Assembly: GCF_009909205.1 (NCBI RefSeq)
Contig: NZ_JAAAPN010000015.1
Coordinates: 1 to 64,000, forward strand
Direction of reading: 5' to 3'
Length of the DNA stretch: 64,000 bases
From: Aquabacterium fontiphilum
GTDB taxonomy: Bacteria; Pseudomonadota; Gammaproteobacteria; Burkholderiales; Burkholderiaceae_C
A program made the translations under genes and the position numbers. The number at the start of each line of letters is the position of its first letter. Positions within the stretch are counted from its first letter, which is position 1. Below the pieces are notes generated by a model. That model had not been told where the DNA came from, searched no databases, and saw nothing but the letters and a program-made list of their open reading frames with translations. Below are positions 24,027 through 34,431 of this stretch, in pieces.

Positions 24027-26405
24027 TCAGGCCTGTTTCGCGTGATCGATGGCCTGCTCCGTATCGGGGTTCGCGGTGTCGCCCCGACGGCGGCGCCACA
24101 CATCCAGCAAGGTGCGTCGGGATGGCCGACTTGCCACCTCGACGATGCGGTCCTGTATCCGCATGCGCTGGCGCTCGTCGGCGGCGTCCAGCAGCATGCT
24201 GCCGGCCCAGCGGTAGATGTTGAAATCGGCAATGCGCTGGCGCAGAGCCCGCATGCGTTCACGCTGCTCTGCCGGATGCATGGACAAAGCCTGAAGCAGG
24301 GCGCTGGCAGTGTGGTCGATGTGATAGGGGTTGACCAGCAGGGCTTCCTGAAGTTCGCCCGCCGCCCCGGCGAACCGGCTGAGGATCAGCACACCATCTT
24401 CCAGATCACGGGAAGCGATGTACTCCTTGGCCACCAGGTTCATGCCGTCGTGCAGGCTCGTCACCAGTGCCACATCGCACGCGCGGTAGTGTTCCTGGAC
24501 CGAAGCGCTGTCGTGTTGCTCAATGAGAAGAATGATCGCAGGGGCCGAGCCAGGCGCCTGAGCAGCAAAGCGTGCGTTGATGCGCTCGGCTTCCTGCCGC
24601 ACCTGCTGCTCCAGCCTCAGGTACTCGGGCAGAGAGGAGCGCGTTGGCGCGGCGATCTGGATCAGCGAGAAATGGCCTACCCAGTCAGGCTGCTTGGCAA
24701 GCATGCACTCCACCGACAGCATGCGCTCGAGAATGCCCTTGGTGTAATCCAGACGGTCCACGCCCAGCGCCAGGCGGTGCAGGGCAGCCAGGCCATGACG
24801 TTGGCGTATCGCATGCCGCGCGTGGGCCTTGCGTTCCGCGGCATCCACGCCAGGGCCCTCCCAGTGAATGGAGATGGGGTAGTCGCGTACCTTGGTACGG
24901 TGTCCCTGGTAGGTGACAGTGGCGTTCTCTCGCGTGATGCGCGATTCCAGAAACCGGTCAACCGTCTCGAGAAAATTCTGGCAGTGGTAGCGGGTGTGGA
25001 AGCCCAGGATGGTGCTGCCCAGCATGCCTTGCAGGATCTCGCGTGCCCAGGGGCAGATGCCGAACGACTCGGGGTTGGGCCATGGAATGTGCCAGAAGGT
25101 GATGATCGTGGCGCGTGGCAGGCGTTCGCGCAACATGCGGGGCAGAAGGGCGAAGTGGTAGTCCTGTACCAGGATCACGGGGTCGTCCGAGCGTGCTTCA
25201 GCCACGATGGCATCGGCAAACCGCGCATTGACGCGCTGGTACTGAAGCCAGTCTTCTTCACGAAAGACCGGTCGGACATGTGCGATGTGACAAAGGGGCC
25301 ACAACCCCTCATTGGCAAAGCCAAAGTAATAGCCGCGCTCCTCTTCGGGCGACAGCCACACGCGACGCAGCGTGTACGAGCCCTGCGGATCAGGCTCGCC
25401 CTGTTCTGCCGGCGGGACGCGGATGCGGGAGCGGGCGTCGACCACTTCGGCATCTGCGTCACCGCTGCCGTGTGCAATCCAGGTTCCTGAGCAGGCCCGC
25501 ATCACCGGTTCCACAGCGGTCACGAGACCACTGGCCGGACGCTGAACCCGGATGCTGCCGTCCGGTCGGCGCTGATGAATGTAAGGTTCGCGGTTGGAGA
25601 CCACCATGATCTCGTCGCCGGACAGGTGTTCCCGCAGCAGCAGCTTGAGCGTTTCCGGACGCCATTCGATCGTCGTTTCCTTGAGGATGCGCCGATCTTG
25701 GTGCACGCTGTTGAGCAGGCGATGCACATCGGCCACCAAGGGCTGCACCTCCGGCGTGGTCTGCGCTATCTCCGACGGTGCCCCGCCACTGCGCAACACG
25801 CTCTGGACGGCCTGCATCCAGCGCCGCCATGACCAGTGCGCCAGGCCGAGTGTGATGAGCGCCACGCTGATACCCAGCGCCCCGAGAACCCACAACAGGT
25901 AGCGCTGCGTTTCTTCGCCGCGCCGCCAGGCATAGGTGGGGTTGTGCAACACCAGAAGCTCTGCCTCGGGCAGGCCGGCGCCCGATACGCGCCCCATGGG
26001 CACCCGGTTGATGTGAACCGGGTGCGCCAGGTGGCTGGCATCTATCGCACAGCCATGTAAAGGAGGATAGCTCTGGCTCGCGGCAAACAGGTGGCCCTGT
26101 GCGTCACATACCGCCAGCGCATGAACCCGAGGATCCTCTACCAGGCGGTCAAGCTGAGCGGCCAGTGGCTGGGGCTCATGCGCCATCAAGGCCATGTCCA
26201 CAGGTTGTTGCAGGGCCTTGCCCATCAAGCGGGCACGTTCTCCGAGATCGTGCTCGGCCCAGCTGAGCAGCAAAGGCTGCACCATGTACATCACGCCCGC
26301 CCCCAGTACTGTCACGACCAGGGCGATCGGCAGGATGAACACCACCACCAGCCGCAGCAGACGCTGCAAGGCCGCCATGGGGTATGTCAGAGGCGGTGCG
26401 GCCAT
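24027..26405 (-). CDS. otsA: Membrane-anchored sensor-like region fused to trehalose-6-phosphate synthase
   Basis: A 792-residue fusion. Residues 1-265 look like a histidine-kinase input: membrane helix 1 (about 14-40), a periplasmic part (about 41-165), membrane helix 2 (about 168-192) and a HAMP-like helical linker. From about 265 to 755 comes a complete GT20 synthase joining UDP-glucose (or another NDP-glucose) and glucose 6-phosphate. It includes [52 protein letters not shown] and [10 protein letters not shown]. Ordinary OtsA is about 460-500 residues and soluble. The start could be 26405 or the ATG at 26378. It follows the 26420 gene and precedes otsB. Confidence 0.92.
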   Translation of the reverse strand: MAAPPLTYPMAALQRLLRLVVVFILPIALVVTVLGAGVMYMVQPLLLSWAEHDLGERARLMGKALQQPVDMALMAHEPQPLAAQLDRLVEDPRVHALAVCDAQGHLFAASQSYPPLHGCAIDASHLAHPVHINRVPMGRVSGAGLPEAELLVLHNPTYAWRRGEETQRYLLWVLGALGISVALITLGLAHWSWRRWMQAVQSVLRSGGAPSEIAQTTPEVQPLVADVHRLLNSVHQDRRILKETTIEWRPETLKLLLREHLSGDEIMVVSNREPYIHQRRPDGSIRVQRPASGLVTAVEPVMRACSGTWIAHGSGDADAEVVDARSRIRVPPAEQGEPDPQGSYTLRRVWLSPEEERGYYFGFANEGLWPLCHIAHVRPVFREEDWLQYQRVNARFADAIVAEARSDDPVILVQDYHFALLPRMLRERLPRATIITFWHIPWPNPESFGICPWAREILQGMLGSTILGFHTRYHCQNFLETVDRFLESRITRENATVTYQGHRTKVRDYPISIHWEGPGVDAAERKAHARHAIRQRHGLAALHRLALGVDRLDYTKGILERMLSVECMLAKQPDWVGHFSLIQIAAPTRSSLPEYLRLEQQVRQEAERINARFAAQAPGSAPAIILLIEQHDSASVQEHYRACDVALVTSLHDGMNLVAKEYIASRDLEDGVLILSRFAGAAGELQEALLVNPYHIDHTASALLQALSMHPAEQRERMRALRQRIADFNIYRWAGSMLLDAADERQRMRIQDRIVEVASRPSRRTLLDVWRRRRGDTANPDTEQAIDHAKQA

Positions 26406-26419
26406 GCCGGTCGCTGCGC

Positions 26420-26845
26420 TTATTGAGGCTGGGCTGGCCCCTGGCGGGTCCCATCCAGCAGGTTGTGATCCGAAACCGGCCGGCTGTCCGGCGCGATCGA
26501 GCCCGGCTCTTTCGGAGCGAGCAGGTCGCTCGGCGTGGGCTCTTGCCCGGTCAGATTGGAGTCAGGCACAGGCGTGCTCCGGTCTCGAGCTGTTCCGGTT
26601 TCGTGGCGAGCGCCCGGGCCATGGCCGACGCTGCGCTCGCCCACGGCATCCAGCCACAAAGGCCAGTCATCCAGGCCCGTCTGAGGCAGGTGGGTATGGG
26701 GGCAGTACAACGGGGGGGGCATGTCCGCAGCAGGTGCCGGGCCGTCATCCTCGGAGGGCAGGGGCGGGAAAACCGGGGCATACGGAACGGCAAGCCATGG
26801 AGGCAAGCCGCGAGATCCGAGGGCGGGGCGCGAAGTGGTGAGCAT
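26420..26845 (-). CDS. Hypothetical proline-rich protein, first gene of the trehalose operon
   Basis: A 141-residue protein beginning MLTTSRPALGSRGLPPWLAVPYAP. The N-terminal half has aromatic and Pro residues (PPLYCPHTHLPQTGLDDWPLWLDAVGE) and the C-terminal half is polar and disordered. No family is recognised. The start has AGGA 7 bases upstream and lies 59 bases after the predicted sigma-54 transcript start, so it heads the operon with otsA (14-base gap) and otsB. Its position suggests a role tied to trehalose synthesis, but nothing in the sequence shows it. Confidence 0.62.
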   Translation of the reverse strand: MLTTSRPALGSRGLPPWLAVPYAPVFPPLPSEDDGPAPAADMPPPLYCPHTHLPQTGLDDWPLWLDAVGERSVGHGPGARHETGTARDRSTPVPDSNLTGQEPTPSDLLAPKEPGSIAPDSRPVSDHNLLDGTRQGPAQPQ

Positions 26846-26915
26846 GATCGGTCCTGGCTGGCGTCGTGATGTGGGCGGTACGGGGGCCGGTGGACGTCGG
26901 TCCCGGGTCAGATGG

Positions 26916-26930
26916 GCAAATGACATGCCC
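26916..26930 (-). promoter_or_regulatory. Sigma-54 promoter for the trehalose operon
   Basis: Minus strand GGGCATGTCATTTGC matches the consensus except at the first base. Predicted transcript start 26904. It is back to back with the promoter of the CBS gene. Confidence 0.75.
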
Positions 26931-26953
26931 GCACGGAGGGACGGGCGATACGG

Positions 26954-26968
26954 GGGCACAGGGCTTGC
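26954..26968 (+). promoter_or_regulatory. Sigma-54 promoter for the CBS-Hsp20 operon
   Basis: GGGCACAGGGCTTGC has a perfect TTGC, with A for G after the CAC. Predicted transcript start 26980; 45-base leader to 27025. Confidence 0.68.
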
Positions 26969-27024
26969 CGCATGGACTGGACCGTTCCCAACCGACTTCC
27001 ACATTTGCGATGAGGAGCATCCAT

Positions 27025-27495
27025 ATGACACAGGTATTCGAAGCGATGACACGGGGCGTGCGGACCATCGGCCCCAGCGACACCCTGATCGAGGCTGCAA
27101 AGGCCATGACCGACCTGGATGTCGGGGCTCTGCCGGTCTGTGATGGCGAGCGTCTGCTCGGCATGGTCACGGACCGCGACATCGTCATCCGAGGGGTGGC
27201 GCAGGGTTGTGCCAACGACCAGGCCTGCGTGTCCGACGTGATGACGGAGGACGTGCTGTGGTGCTATGAGGACCAGGACGTTGAATCCGTGCTGGACAAG
27301 ATGCGGGGCCAGCAGGTCCGCCGCGTGCCTGTGGTGGATCAGGACAAGCGTCTGGTCGGGATGCTGTCGCTGGGCGACGTGGCGGTCAAAGCCCAGGACG
27401 CCGACATGAACGACACACTGGAAGGCATCTCCGAGCCTGCGGAACCCATGCGGTCCGCGCCGGGCGCGACGCCTTCCGGATCCGCCCCACATTGA
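27025..27495 (+). CDS. Protein with two CBS domains
   Basis: A 156-residue protein that is essentially one CBS pair (Bateman module): repeat 1 at about 5-60 ([40 protein letters not shown]) and repeat 2 at about 72-130 ([23 protein letters not shown]). Such stand-alone modules bind adenine nucleotides and work as energy or stress sensors. The start at 27025 has GAGGAG upstream. It is the first gene in a run with hsp20 and two small genes. A paralogue with the same WCYxDQ(D/T) segment is at 45456. Confidence 0.9.
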   Translation: MTQVFEAMTRGVRTIGPSDTLIEAAKAMTDLDVGALPVCDGERLLGMVTDRDIVIRGVAQGCANDQACVSDVMTEDVLWCYEDQDVESVLDKMRGQQVRRVPVVDQDKRLVGMLSLGDVAVKAQDADMNDTLEGISEPAEPMRSAPGATPSGSAPH

Positions 27496-27524
27496 CGGCA
27501 ACCATGTCGTCTGAGGAGATCACC

Positions 27525-28920
<1,396 letters not shown>

Positions 28921-28936
<16 letters not shown>

Positions 28937-30009
28937 TAGGGCGCGAACAAGTCGGCCGGGAAGGCCTGCCTGGCCATGCAGCTGGGCAGCAAGGGCGCCC
29001 ATTCCTCGCCGGCATGCGCGCTGTGTTGCCGGACCTCTTGAGCGGCCTGCATCAGTGCAGGCCATGTCAACGCGGCCGTACCGAACTGGCGAACGGCAAG
29101 ACCGCCGGCGATGTTCGCCCAGCGTACGGCCTCGCTCATCGATTCACCCAGGCTCAGCATGTAGGCCACCACCGCCATCACGGTGTCGCCCGCTCCACTG
29201 ACGTCAAACACTTCCTGTCGGTGGGCCGCCACGTGGTGAGGGCCATCGTCGTTGAACAGCGTCATGCCCAGCTCACCCTGGGTGACCAGCAGATGCTGGA
29301 GCTTCAGCTGGCGTCGCAGACGTTCGCCTCGCCGGTAGAACGGACTGGTACCCGGCTCGCAGGACCCGACCACGGCACACAGCTCCTTCAGGTTGGGCTT
29401 GATCAGGGTGGCGCCCTGATACCGTCGGTAATCGCTGCCCTTGGGATCGACCAGCGTGGGCATCCCTTGCCGGGTCGCCTCGCGCAGCAAGCGCGCGATG
29501 TCACTCAACGCGCCCTTGTCGTAGTCGGAGAAGACCACGAGATCGTAATCCGCCAGCAGGCGATCGAAGTGCTCGCCCAGCAGCACCACGCTGCTGCGCT
29601 GAGGGCGTGCCTCCACATCTGCCCGCAGCAACTGATGGCGCTGACTGACGCACCGGATTTTGCGGGTGGTTGTCAGGCCGGGCTCGATCACCGCGTGCAG
29701 TGTCAAGCCGCCGAGCTCCCTCAGGCCGTTGACCATGCATACCCCGGCCTCGTCCTGGCCCAGAATGGTCAGCAGCCCTACCTCGGCCCCCAGGCTGGCC
29801 AGATTCACCGCCACATTGGCCGCACCTCCGGGCTGTTCAGACTGTCCGTGGATCTGCAGGACGGGGACGGGCGCCTCGGGCGAAATGCGGTCGACCGTTC
29901 CATGCCAGTAGGAATCCAGCATGGCGTCGCCCACCACCAGCACCCTGGGTTGAGCACGACCCACGAAATGCACCCGCGGGGGCAGCGGCGGGACAGCGTC
30001 AACTGTCAT
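28921..30009 (-). CDS. rfaE1: D-glycero-beta-D-manno-heptose-7-phosphate kinase (HldE kinase-domain type)
   Basis: A 362-residue PfkB-family kinase. It has the RfaE1 opening RVLVVGDAMLDSYWHGTVDRISPEAPVPVL (about 22-51), the ribokinase GGAANVAVNLASLG motif and the catalytic DVSGAGDTVMAVVAYML. It phosphorylates heptose 7-phosphate at C1 in ADP-heptose synthesis. The nucleotidyltransferase domain of bifunctional HldE is absent. It overlaps the upstream four-helix cysteine-rich gene by 4 bases (ATGA) and sits in that sigma-54 operon. GmhB, the next enzyme of the path, is encoded at 50731. Confidence 0.9.
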
Positions 30010-30392
30010 GCCGCCTCGTCCTCTTCGTCGTCTTCCATCACATCACCCGCCATCTCCAGGCAGCTGTCAGCGCAGATGCGGCAGGCTTCGGCGCAGTCGT
30101 CCATGTCGCCCAGCGCCTCGCAACTGTCTGCGCAGGCCAGACAGACCTCGCCACATGCCTGGCAGATGACCCGATGCAGGGGCGCCCCCCGCAGCATGGC
30201 ATTGGCCGCGGTCTGACACAACTCTGCGCAGGTCAGCATGAGTGAAAGATGATCGCGTGAAGCGTGCTCACCACCCATCTCCAAACATTGCTGCATGGCG
30301 GTTCGCAAGCATTCGTCATGGCAACGCTGGCAGTCTTCGATGCACTGCAGCGCGTCATCGTCGCTCAATGTGGTGTCGTCGTCCAAGGGCAT
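30006..30392 (-). CDS. Cysteine-rich four-helix-bundle protein (DUF326 type, possible copper binder)
   Basis: A 128-residue acidic protein with about 17 cysteines in repeated C-x-x-C-x-x-x-C patterns (QCIEDCQRCHDECL, CAELCQTAA, CQACGEVCLACADSC, CAEACRICADSC). This is the DUF326/Csp-like design, in which cysteines line a four-helix bundle that can hold many Cu(I) ions or other soft metals. No signal peptide, so a cytosolic form. First gene before the heptose kinase (ATGA overlap). A near-perfect sigma-54 promoter lies 36 bases upstream. Confidence 0.85.
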   Translation of the reverse strand: MPLDDDTTLSDDDALQCIEDCQRCHDECLRTAMQQCLEMGGEHASRDHLSLMLTCAELCQTAANAMLRGAPLHRVICQACGEVCLACADSCEALGDMDDCAEACRICADSCLEMAGDVMEDDEEDEAA

Positions 30393-30427
30393 GGCGGGTT
30401 CTCCAGGTGGGCCTTGGCTGAAGGGCA

Positions 30428-30442
30428 GCAAACCGCATGCCC
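30428..30442 (-). promoter_or_regulatory. Sigma-54 promoter for the DUF326-heptose kinase operon
   Basis: Minus strand GGGCATGCGGTTTGC matches the consensus except at the first base. Predicted transcript start 30416; 24-base leader. It lies between rpoN and the operon it serves. Confidence 0.76.
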
Positions 30443-30458
30443 CGACGACGATTCGAGA

Positions 30459-31958
30459 TCAGGCCAGTCGACGACGGCGCTCGACTGGCGCGATGCGCAT
30501 GGCTTGACGGTACTTGGTCACAGTGCGGCGCGCTACGGTCAGGCCTTGCCGGGCCAGGCGCCGCGCAATCTCCGCATCCGACAGTGGCTCATGTGGCTTC
30601 TCCTGGTCGATCATCGTCTGGATCACGCCGCGGATGGCTGTGGCGGAGCATGCCCCGCCCGTTGCCGTGGGCATCGCGCGCGAGAAGAAGTACTTGAGTT
30701 CGAACACACCGACCGGTGTCGACATGTACTTGTTGTTCGTGACGCGGGATACCGTCGACTCATGCAATCCAACTTCTTCGGCGATCTCGCGCAGCCCCAA
30801 CGGCTTCATGGCCAGGGCCCCGTACTCAAGGAAGTTGCGTTGACGCTTGATGATGGCCTCTGTGACCTGCAGGATGGTGGCAAAGCGTTGCTCGACGTTG
30901 CGTATGGTCCAGCGGGCCTCCTGAAGGTGCGCGGCCAGTTCGGCATGTCGGCCTTCGCGATGGCGCTGGAACAGGTCGGCATACATCTGGTTGAGGCGCA
31001 CCCGCGGCACGATGGCATTGTTGAGCGACGCCACCCACTGGCCCCGCACCTTGCGGACGATGACATCCGGGGTAATGTAGGGAGCGGTGGGGGAGCCGTA
31101 GCGCCAGCCAGGACGGGGATCCAGGCGTCGGATGCGGTTGCAAGCCGCCTCGACCTGCTCGGCGCTGCGGCCCAGCTCGCGGGCCATCCCGCTGAGATCG
31201 TGGCGGGCCAGCCGTTCAAGATGATGGGAGACGATGAGGCGGGCCAACTCCCGTTCTTCGGGACATGCAATGGCGGGCAGTTGCAGCAAGAGGCTTTCGG
31301 CCACAGTTCGCGCGCCCACCCCTGCCGGGTCCAGCGACTGCACATGGTGAAGCGCGCGCTGCATCTCCTCAGGAGCGGCCATCGGGGCCAGCTCGCAGAG
31401 TTCGCGCAGTTCGTCGAGGTCTTCACGCAGATAGCCGTCTTCGTCCAGGGATTCCACGATCACCTTGGCCAGCAGACGTTCCCGCTCGCTGATGTTCATC
31501 ACGTTGAGCTGACCATGCAGATGATGACGCAGTGAGGTGTCGGCTGCCACCATGTCCATCACATTGGTCTCGCCGTCGCCGCTTCCCTGCCTGCCGCTGC
31601 CCTGGATTTGCCAGCTGTCCCGCTCGGCAAAGTCGTCTGTCAGAGGCGCGTCGGAGATCGCGTCGCTGCCGGGTGTGATCATGTCTTCGCTGGGCTGACT
31701 GGCCAGCCCATCGGCCACGGGATCCACCGTGTTGAGCGCCACCACGGGCGCCACGTCTTCGCCGTCGGCTGCGGTGGCGCTGCCTTGAGCGGACTCGTCC
31801 TCGTCAAGAGGCTCCAGAAAGGGGTTCTTGCCCAGTGCGGCGTGCACCTCCTGGGCAAAGTCCAGTGAAGACAGTTGCAATAGGCGGACAGCCTGCTGCA
31901 GGCGGGGGGTCAAGGTCTGTTGTTGCTTGTGCTCTGTCCTGACAGTGATCGATCTCAT
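30459..31958 (-). CDS. rpoN: Accessory sigma-54 factor
   Basis: A 499-residue RNA polymerase sigma-54. Region I (1-50) has LTPRLQQAVRLLQLSSLDFAQEV and a NPFLE end. An acidic region II follows (about 50-125), then the core-binding domain (about 130-260), the central helix-turn-helix (GLREIAEEVGLHESTVSRVTNNKY, about 390) and the C-terminal RpoN box ARRTVTKYR (about 475-483) that reads the -24 element. The usual box is ARRTVAKYR, so one residue differs. No lptA/lptB/hpf neighbours are present as in the housekeeping rpoN locus, hence a second copy. It has a good sigma-54 promoter of its own, implying positive autoregulation. Confidence 0.95.
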   Translation of the reverse strand: MRSITVRTEHKQQQTLTPRLQQAVRLLQLSSLDFAQEVHAALGKNPFLEPLDEDESAQGSATAADGEDVAPVVALNTVDPVADGLASQPSEDMITPGSDAISDAPLTDDFAERDSWQIQGSGRQGSGDGETNVMDMVAADTSLRHHLHGQLNVMNISERERLLAKVIVESLDEDGYLREDLDELRELCELAPMAAPEEMQRALHHVQSLDPAGVGARTVAESLLLQLPAIACPEERELARLIVSHHLERLARHDLSGMARELGRSAEQVEAACNRIRRLDPRPGWRYGSPTAPYITPDVIVRKVRGQWVASLNNAIVPRVRLNQMYADLFQRHREGRHAELAAHLQEARWTIRNVEQRFATILQVTEAIIKRQRNFLEYGALAMKPLGLREIAEEVGLHESTVSRVTNNKYMSTPVGVFELKYFFSRAMPTATGGACSATAIRGVIQTMIDQEKPHEPLSDAEIARRLARQGLTVARRTVTKYRQAMRIAPVERRRRLA

Positions 31959-32018
31959 CGGGGTCTCCGTTCAAGGGCGGATGAACGTCTCGGCTCACCA
32001 TGCGGACGGCAGCAGAAT

Positions 32019-32033
32019 GCAATGCCCGTGCCG
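32019..32033 (-). promoter_or_regulatory. Sigma-54 promoter in front of rpoN itself
   Basis: Minus strand CGGCACGGGCATTGC matches TGGCACG-N4-TTGC at all positions except the first. Predicted transcript start 32007; 49-base leader to the rpoN start. Confidence 0.72.
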
Positions 32034-32182
32034 GGTCGATTTGTGCTTGGAACACCGGACACGCGGGGCCTCTTCCCCTGGGAAAGGGGGCGCAGTACAA
32101 GCCGCGACGGTGGCGTTCGACCCTGTAAAAATGACAGCCCCCCTGTCGACATTACCGACCCTGGGGTGGCCCGGTTTGTCCA

Positions 32183-32197
32183 GGGAACACGGTTTGC
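32183..32197 (+). promoter_or_regulatory. Candidate sigma-54 promoter for the 32232 glycan operon
   Basis: GGGAACACGGTTTGC has perfect TTGC and spacing, with the GGAACA variant at -24. Predicted transcript start 32209; 23-base leader. Confidence 0.52.
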
Positions 32198-32231
32198 TCA
32201 ATGGGGGGCCACGCCCTTACAAGGAACTCCC

Positions 32232-33467
32232 ATGGCGCACCTGATCGTGTTTTCCCATTTGCGCTGGCACTTCGTGCACCAGCGTCCTCAGCATCTGCTG
32301 TCCCGTCTTGCGCCGCATCATCCGGTCATCTATGTAGAAGAGCCGGTCGAGACCCATGGCCTGCCGCACCTGGAAGTCATCGAGGTGATGCCTCATGTCA
32401 CCGTCCTGCGGCCTCACACCCCGGTTCACACGCCGGGCTTTCACGATGAGCAGTTCGAGTTGCTCGAGCCCCTGCTGGCACAGTACCTCGCCGAGCAGGA
32501 CATCGACGAAGCGGTGGCTTGGTTCTATACGCCAATGGCCCTGCCTCTGATGCAGGTGTTCAAGCCCCTGGCAGTCGTGTATGACTGCATGGATGAACTG
32601 TCCGCGTTCAAGGGGGCGCCGCGCGTGATGCGCCAGCAGGAGTACGCGCTGCTGCGGTCAGCCGATGTGGTCTTCACCGGCGGACTGAGCCTGTACGAAG
32701 CCAAACGAGAACTGCATCCTCATGTGCACTGTCTGCCCAGTGCGGTCGATGTGCGGCATTACGCGCCCACGTCGCTGCGGGAAGACGCGCCCGAGATGAC
32801 AGCTGCCATGGCGTTGCAGGGCAAGTTGCCACATCCCATGATTGGCTTCTTCGGGGTCATTGACGAGCGCATGAACCTGGAGTTGATCGCCTCGCTGGCA
32901 GATGCCCATCCCGAGTGGTCCATCGTGCTGGTGGGGCCGGTGGCGAAGATTGACCATGCCAGTCTGCCTCGTCGTGCCAACATTCACTGGCTGGGCATGC
33001 AGCCGTATGCCTTGCTGCCTTACCTGGTCAAGGACTGGGATCTGTGCATGATGCCGTTTGCCTTGAATGAGGCCACGCAATACATCAGTCCGACCAAGAC
33101 TTTGGAGTACCTCGCGGCCGAGAAGCCGGTGGTGAGCACATCCATTCGCGATGTCGTGGCGCTGTATGGCGACGTGGTTTATGTGGCCAAGAACCCCGGA
33201 CACTTCATCCAGGTGTGCGAAGGCGTGCTACAGCAAAGTGATGCAGAGCGGGCGCGCTACCTGTCGGAGGCCGCTTGCTGTGTCACGTGCTTCTCCTGGG
33301 ACGACACGGCCAAGGCCATGCGCGAACTGATCGAGGCGGCCATGCAGCGGCGGCAGCAAGCCTGGTCAGGCTCATCACGACGGCGTGCCATGCCGCCGGC
33401 CTCCTTGCGGGCCATGCGTGGCAATCCGCGCGGTGACGAAGGCAAGCTGGGCTTCACCGCGGGTTGA
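32232..33467 (+). CDS. GT-B glycosyltransferase
   Basis: A 411-residue cytoplasmic glycosyltransferase with a GT4/GT1-like double Rossmann fold. The N-terminal domain starts HLIVFSHLRWHFVHQRPQHLLSRLA, typical of a group often annotated as teichuronic acid or UDP-galactopyranose-mutase-linked transferases. The donor domain has IGFFGVIDERMNLELIASLA and the conserved E in NEATQYISPTKTLEYLAAEKPVVSTSIRD. The C-terminal 40 residues are basic and Ser/Arg-rich. The start has AAGGAA 6 bases upstream. First of three genes (with an amidohydrolase and a GT4) under a candidate sigma-54 promoter. Donor and acceptor unknown. Confidence 0.87.
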   Translation: MAHLIVFSHLRWHFVHQRPQHLLSRLAPHHPVIYVEEPVETHGLPHLEVIEVMPHVTVLRPHTPVHTPGFHDEQFELLEPLLAQYLAEQDIDEAVAWFYTPMALPLMQVFKPLAVVYDCMDELSAFKGAPRVMRQQEYALLRSADVVFTGGLSLYEAKRELHPHVHCLPSAVDVRHYAPTSLREDAPEMTAAMALQGKLPHPMIGFFGVIDERMNLELIASLADAHPEWSIVLVGPVAKIDHASLPRRANIHWLGMQPYALLPYLVKDWDLCMMPFALNEATQYISPTKTLEYLAAEKPVVSTSIRDVVALYGDVVYVAKNPGHFIQVCEGVLQQSDAERARYLSEAACCVTCFSWDDTAKAMRELIEAAMQRRQQAWSGSSRRRAMPPASLRAMRGNPRGDEGKLGFTAG

Positions 33468-33471
33468 GCAC

Positions 33472-34410
33472 ATGCTGATCGACGCGCACCTTCATTGCAC
33501 CGGCGAGGAAACCACAGACGATGTGCTGCGCACACTGGATGACGCGGGCGTGGATGTGGGTGTGCTCCTGGCGCCCTTCCTCAGTCACGGCTATAGCCTG
33601 GATGATGCCGACTCGCTCCGGCGTGCCAATGCACACCTGTCGCGCCTGGTGCGCGGGCACGAAGACCGCTTGATCGGGTTGTGCGTCATTGATCCTCGCG
33701 ATCCCCAGGCGCCAGGTGATCTGCGCCATGCCATCGAGACGCTCGGCCTGCATGGGGCCAAGATGGTTCCAACCGGTTGGTACCCGCATGACGATGCCGT
33801 GCAGCCGGTGTTTGAGGTGGCCAACGAACTGAAGCTGCCAGTGCTGTTTCACAGCGGCATTTTCATCGACGGAAAGTCGGGCCGGTTCTGCCGGCCCACT
33901 TTCTTTGAAGCGCTGCGGGCCTACCCGGACATGCGCATGACATTGGCACATCTGAGCTGGCCCTGGACGGATGAGGCGATCGCCGTGGGGCTCATCGACC
34001 TCATTCATGGCGTTGCGCCCGACGATGTGGCCTTCCGTTTTGATCTGTCATTTGGTGCACCACCCGCCTACCGCCTGGATGTGCTGCGCAAGGCTTTGAG
34101 CGTGCTGGGCTCCGGGTTGCTTCAATTCGGAAGTGACTGCTTTCTGCCCTGCCCGGGCGAGATGCTGCGTGAGCGTCGCGGCTGGCTGACCGCCTTGCTT
34201 GATGAACTGGAGGTGGATGTGCCCGCGCGCGAGCGCATCTGGCATGGGACGGCACGGGCCTGGCTGCGTGATGCACCCAACCTGCCCCGCCAGGATGATG
34301 AACGCCCCCTTCTGGCATCCCACCACGGCTGGTTGCTGCGAGCAGACCACCAGCCCGGTTTGCCGTCCGTCCCCCGCCACCGGATGCGATGGCGTCCGGT
34401 CTGCTGTTGA
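33472..34410 (+). CDS. Amidohydrolase_2-type TIM-barrel metal-dependent hydrolase
   Basis: A 312-residue enzyme with the metal-site signature DAHLHC at 4-9, a HSG motif after LKLPVLF, AHLSWPW, and the late Asp in LLQFGSDCF. This is the amidohydrolase_2 (uronate isomerase/ACMSD-like) family. The substrate is unknown; its place between two glycosyltransferases suggests a sugar-linked hydrolysis or decarboxylation. The last 40 residues are rich in Arg, His and Pro and may be read beyond the domain. It starts 4 bases after the upstream stop, so it is co-translated. Confidence 0.85.
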   Translation: MLIDAHLHCTGEETTDDVLRTLDDAGVDVGVLLAPFLSHGYSLDDADSLRRANAHLSRLVRGHEDRLIGLCVIDPRDPQAPGDLRHAIETLGLHGAKMVPTGWYPHDDAVQPVFEVANELKLPVLFHSGIFIDGKSGRFCRPTFFEALRAYPDMRMTLAHLSWPWTDEAIAVGLIDLIHGVAPDDVAFRFDLSFGAPPAYRLDVLRKALSVLGSGLLQFGSDCFLPCPGEMLRERRGWLTALLDELEVDVPARERIWHGTARAWLRDAPNLPRQDDERPLLASHHGWLLRADHQPGLPSVPRHRMRWRPVCC

Positions 34411-34431
34411 GCGTCCCACCTTTGAGGCACC

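Noticed and set aside
23895-25490. 531-codon plus-strand frame opposite otsA
   Set aside because: It is a shadow of the GT20 domain with no recognisable motif, and it lacks a ribosome binding site and promoter.
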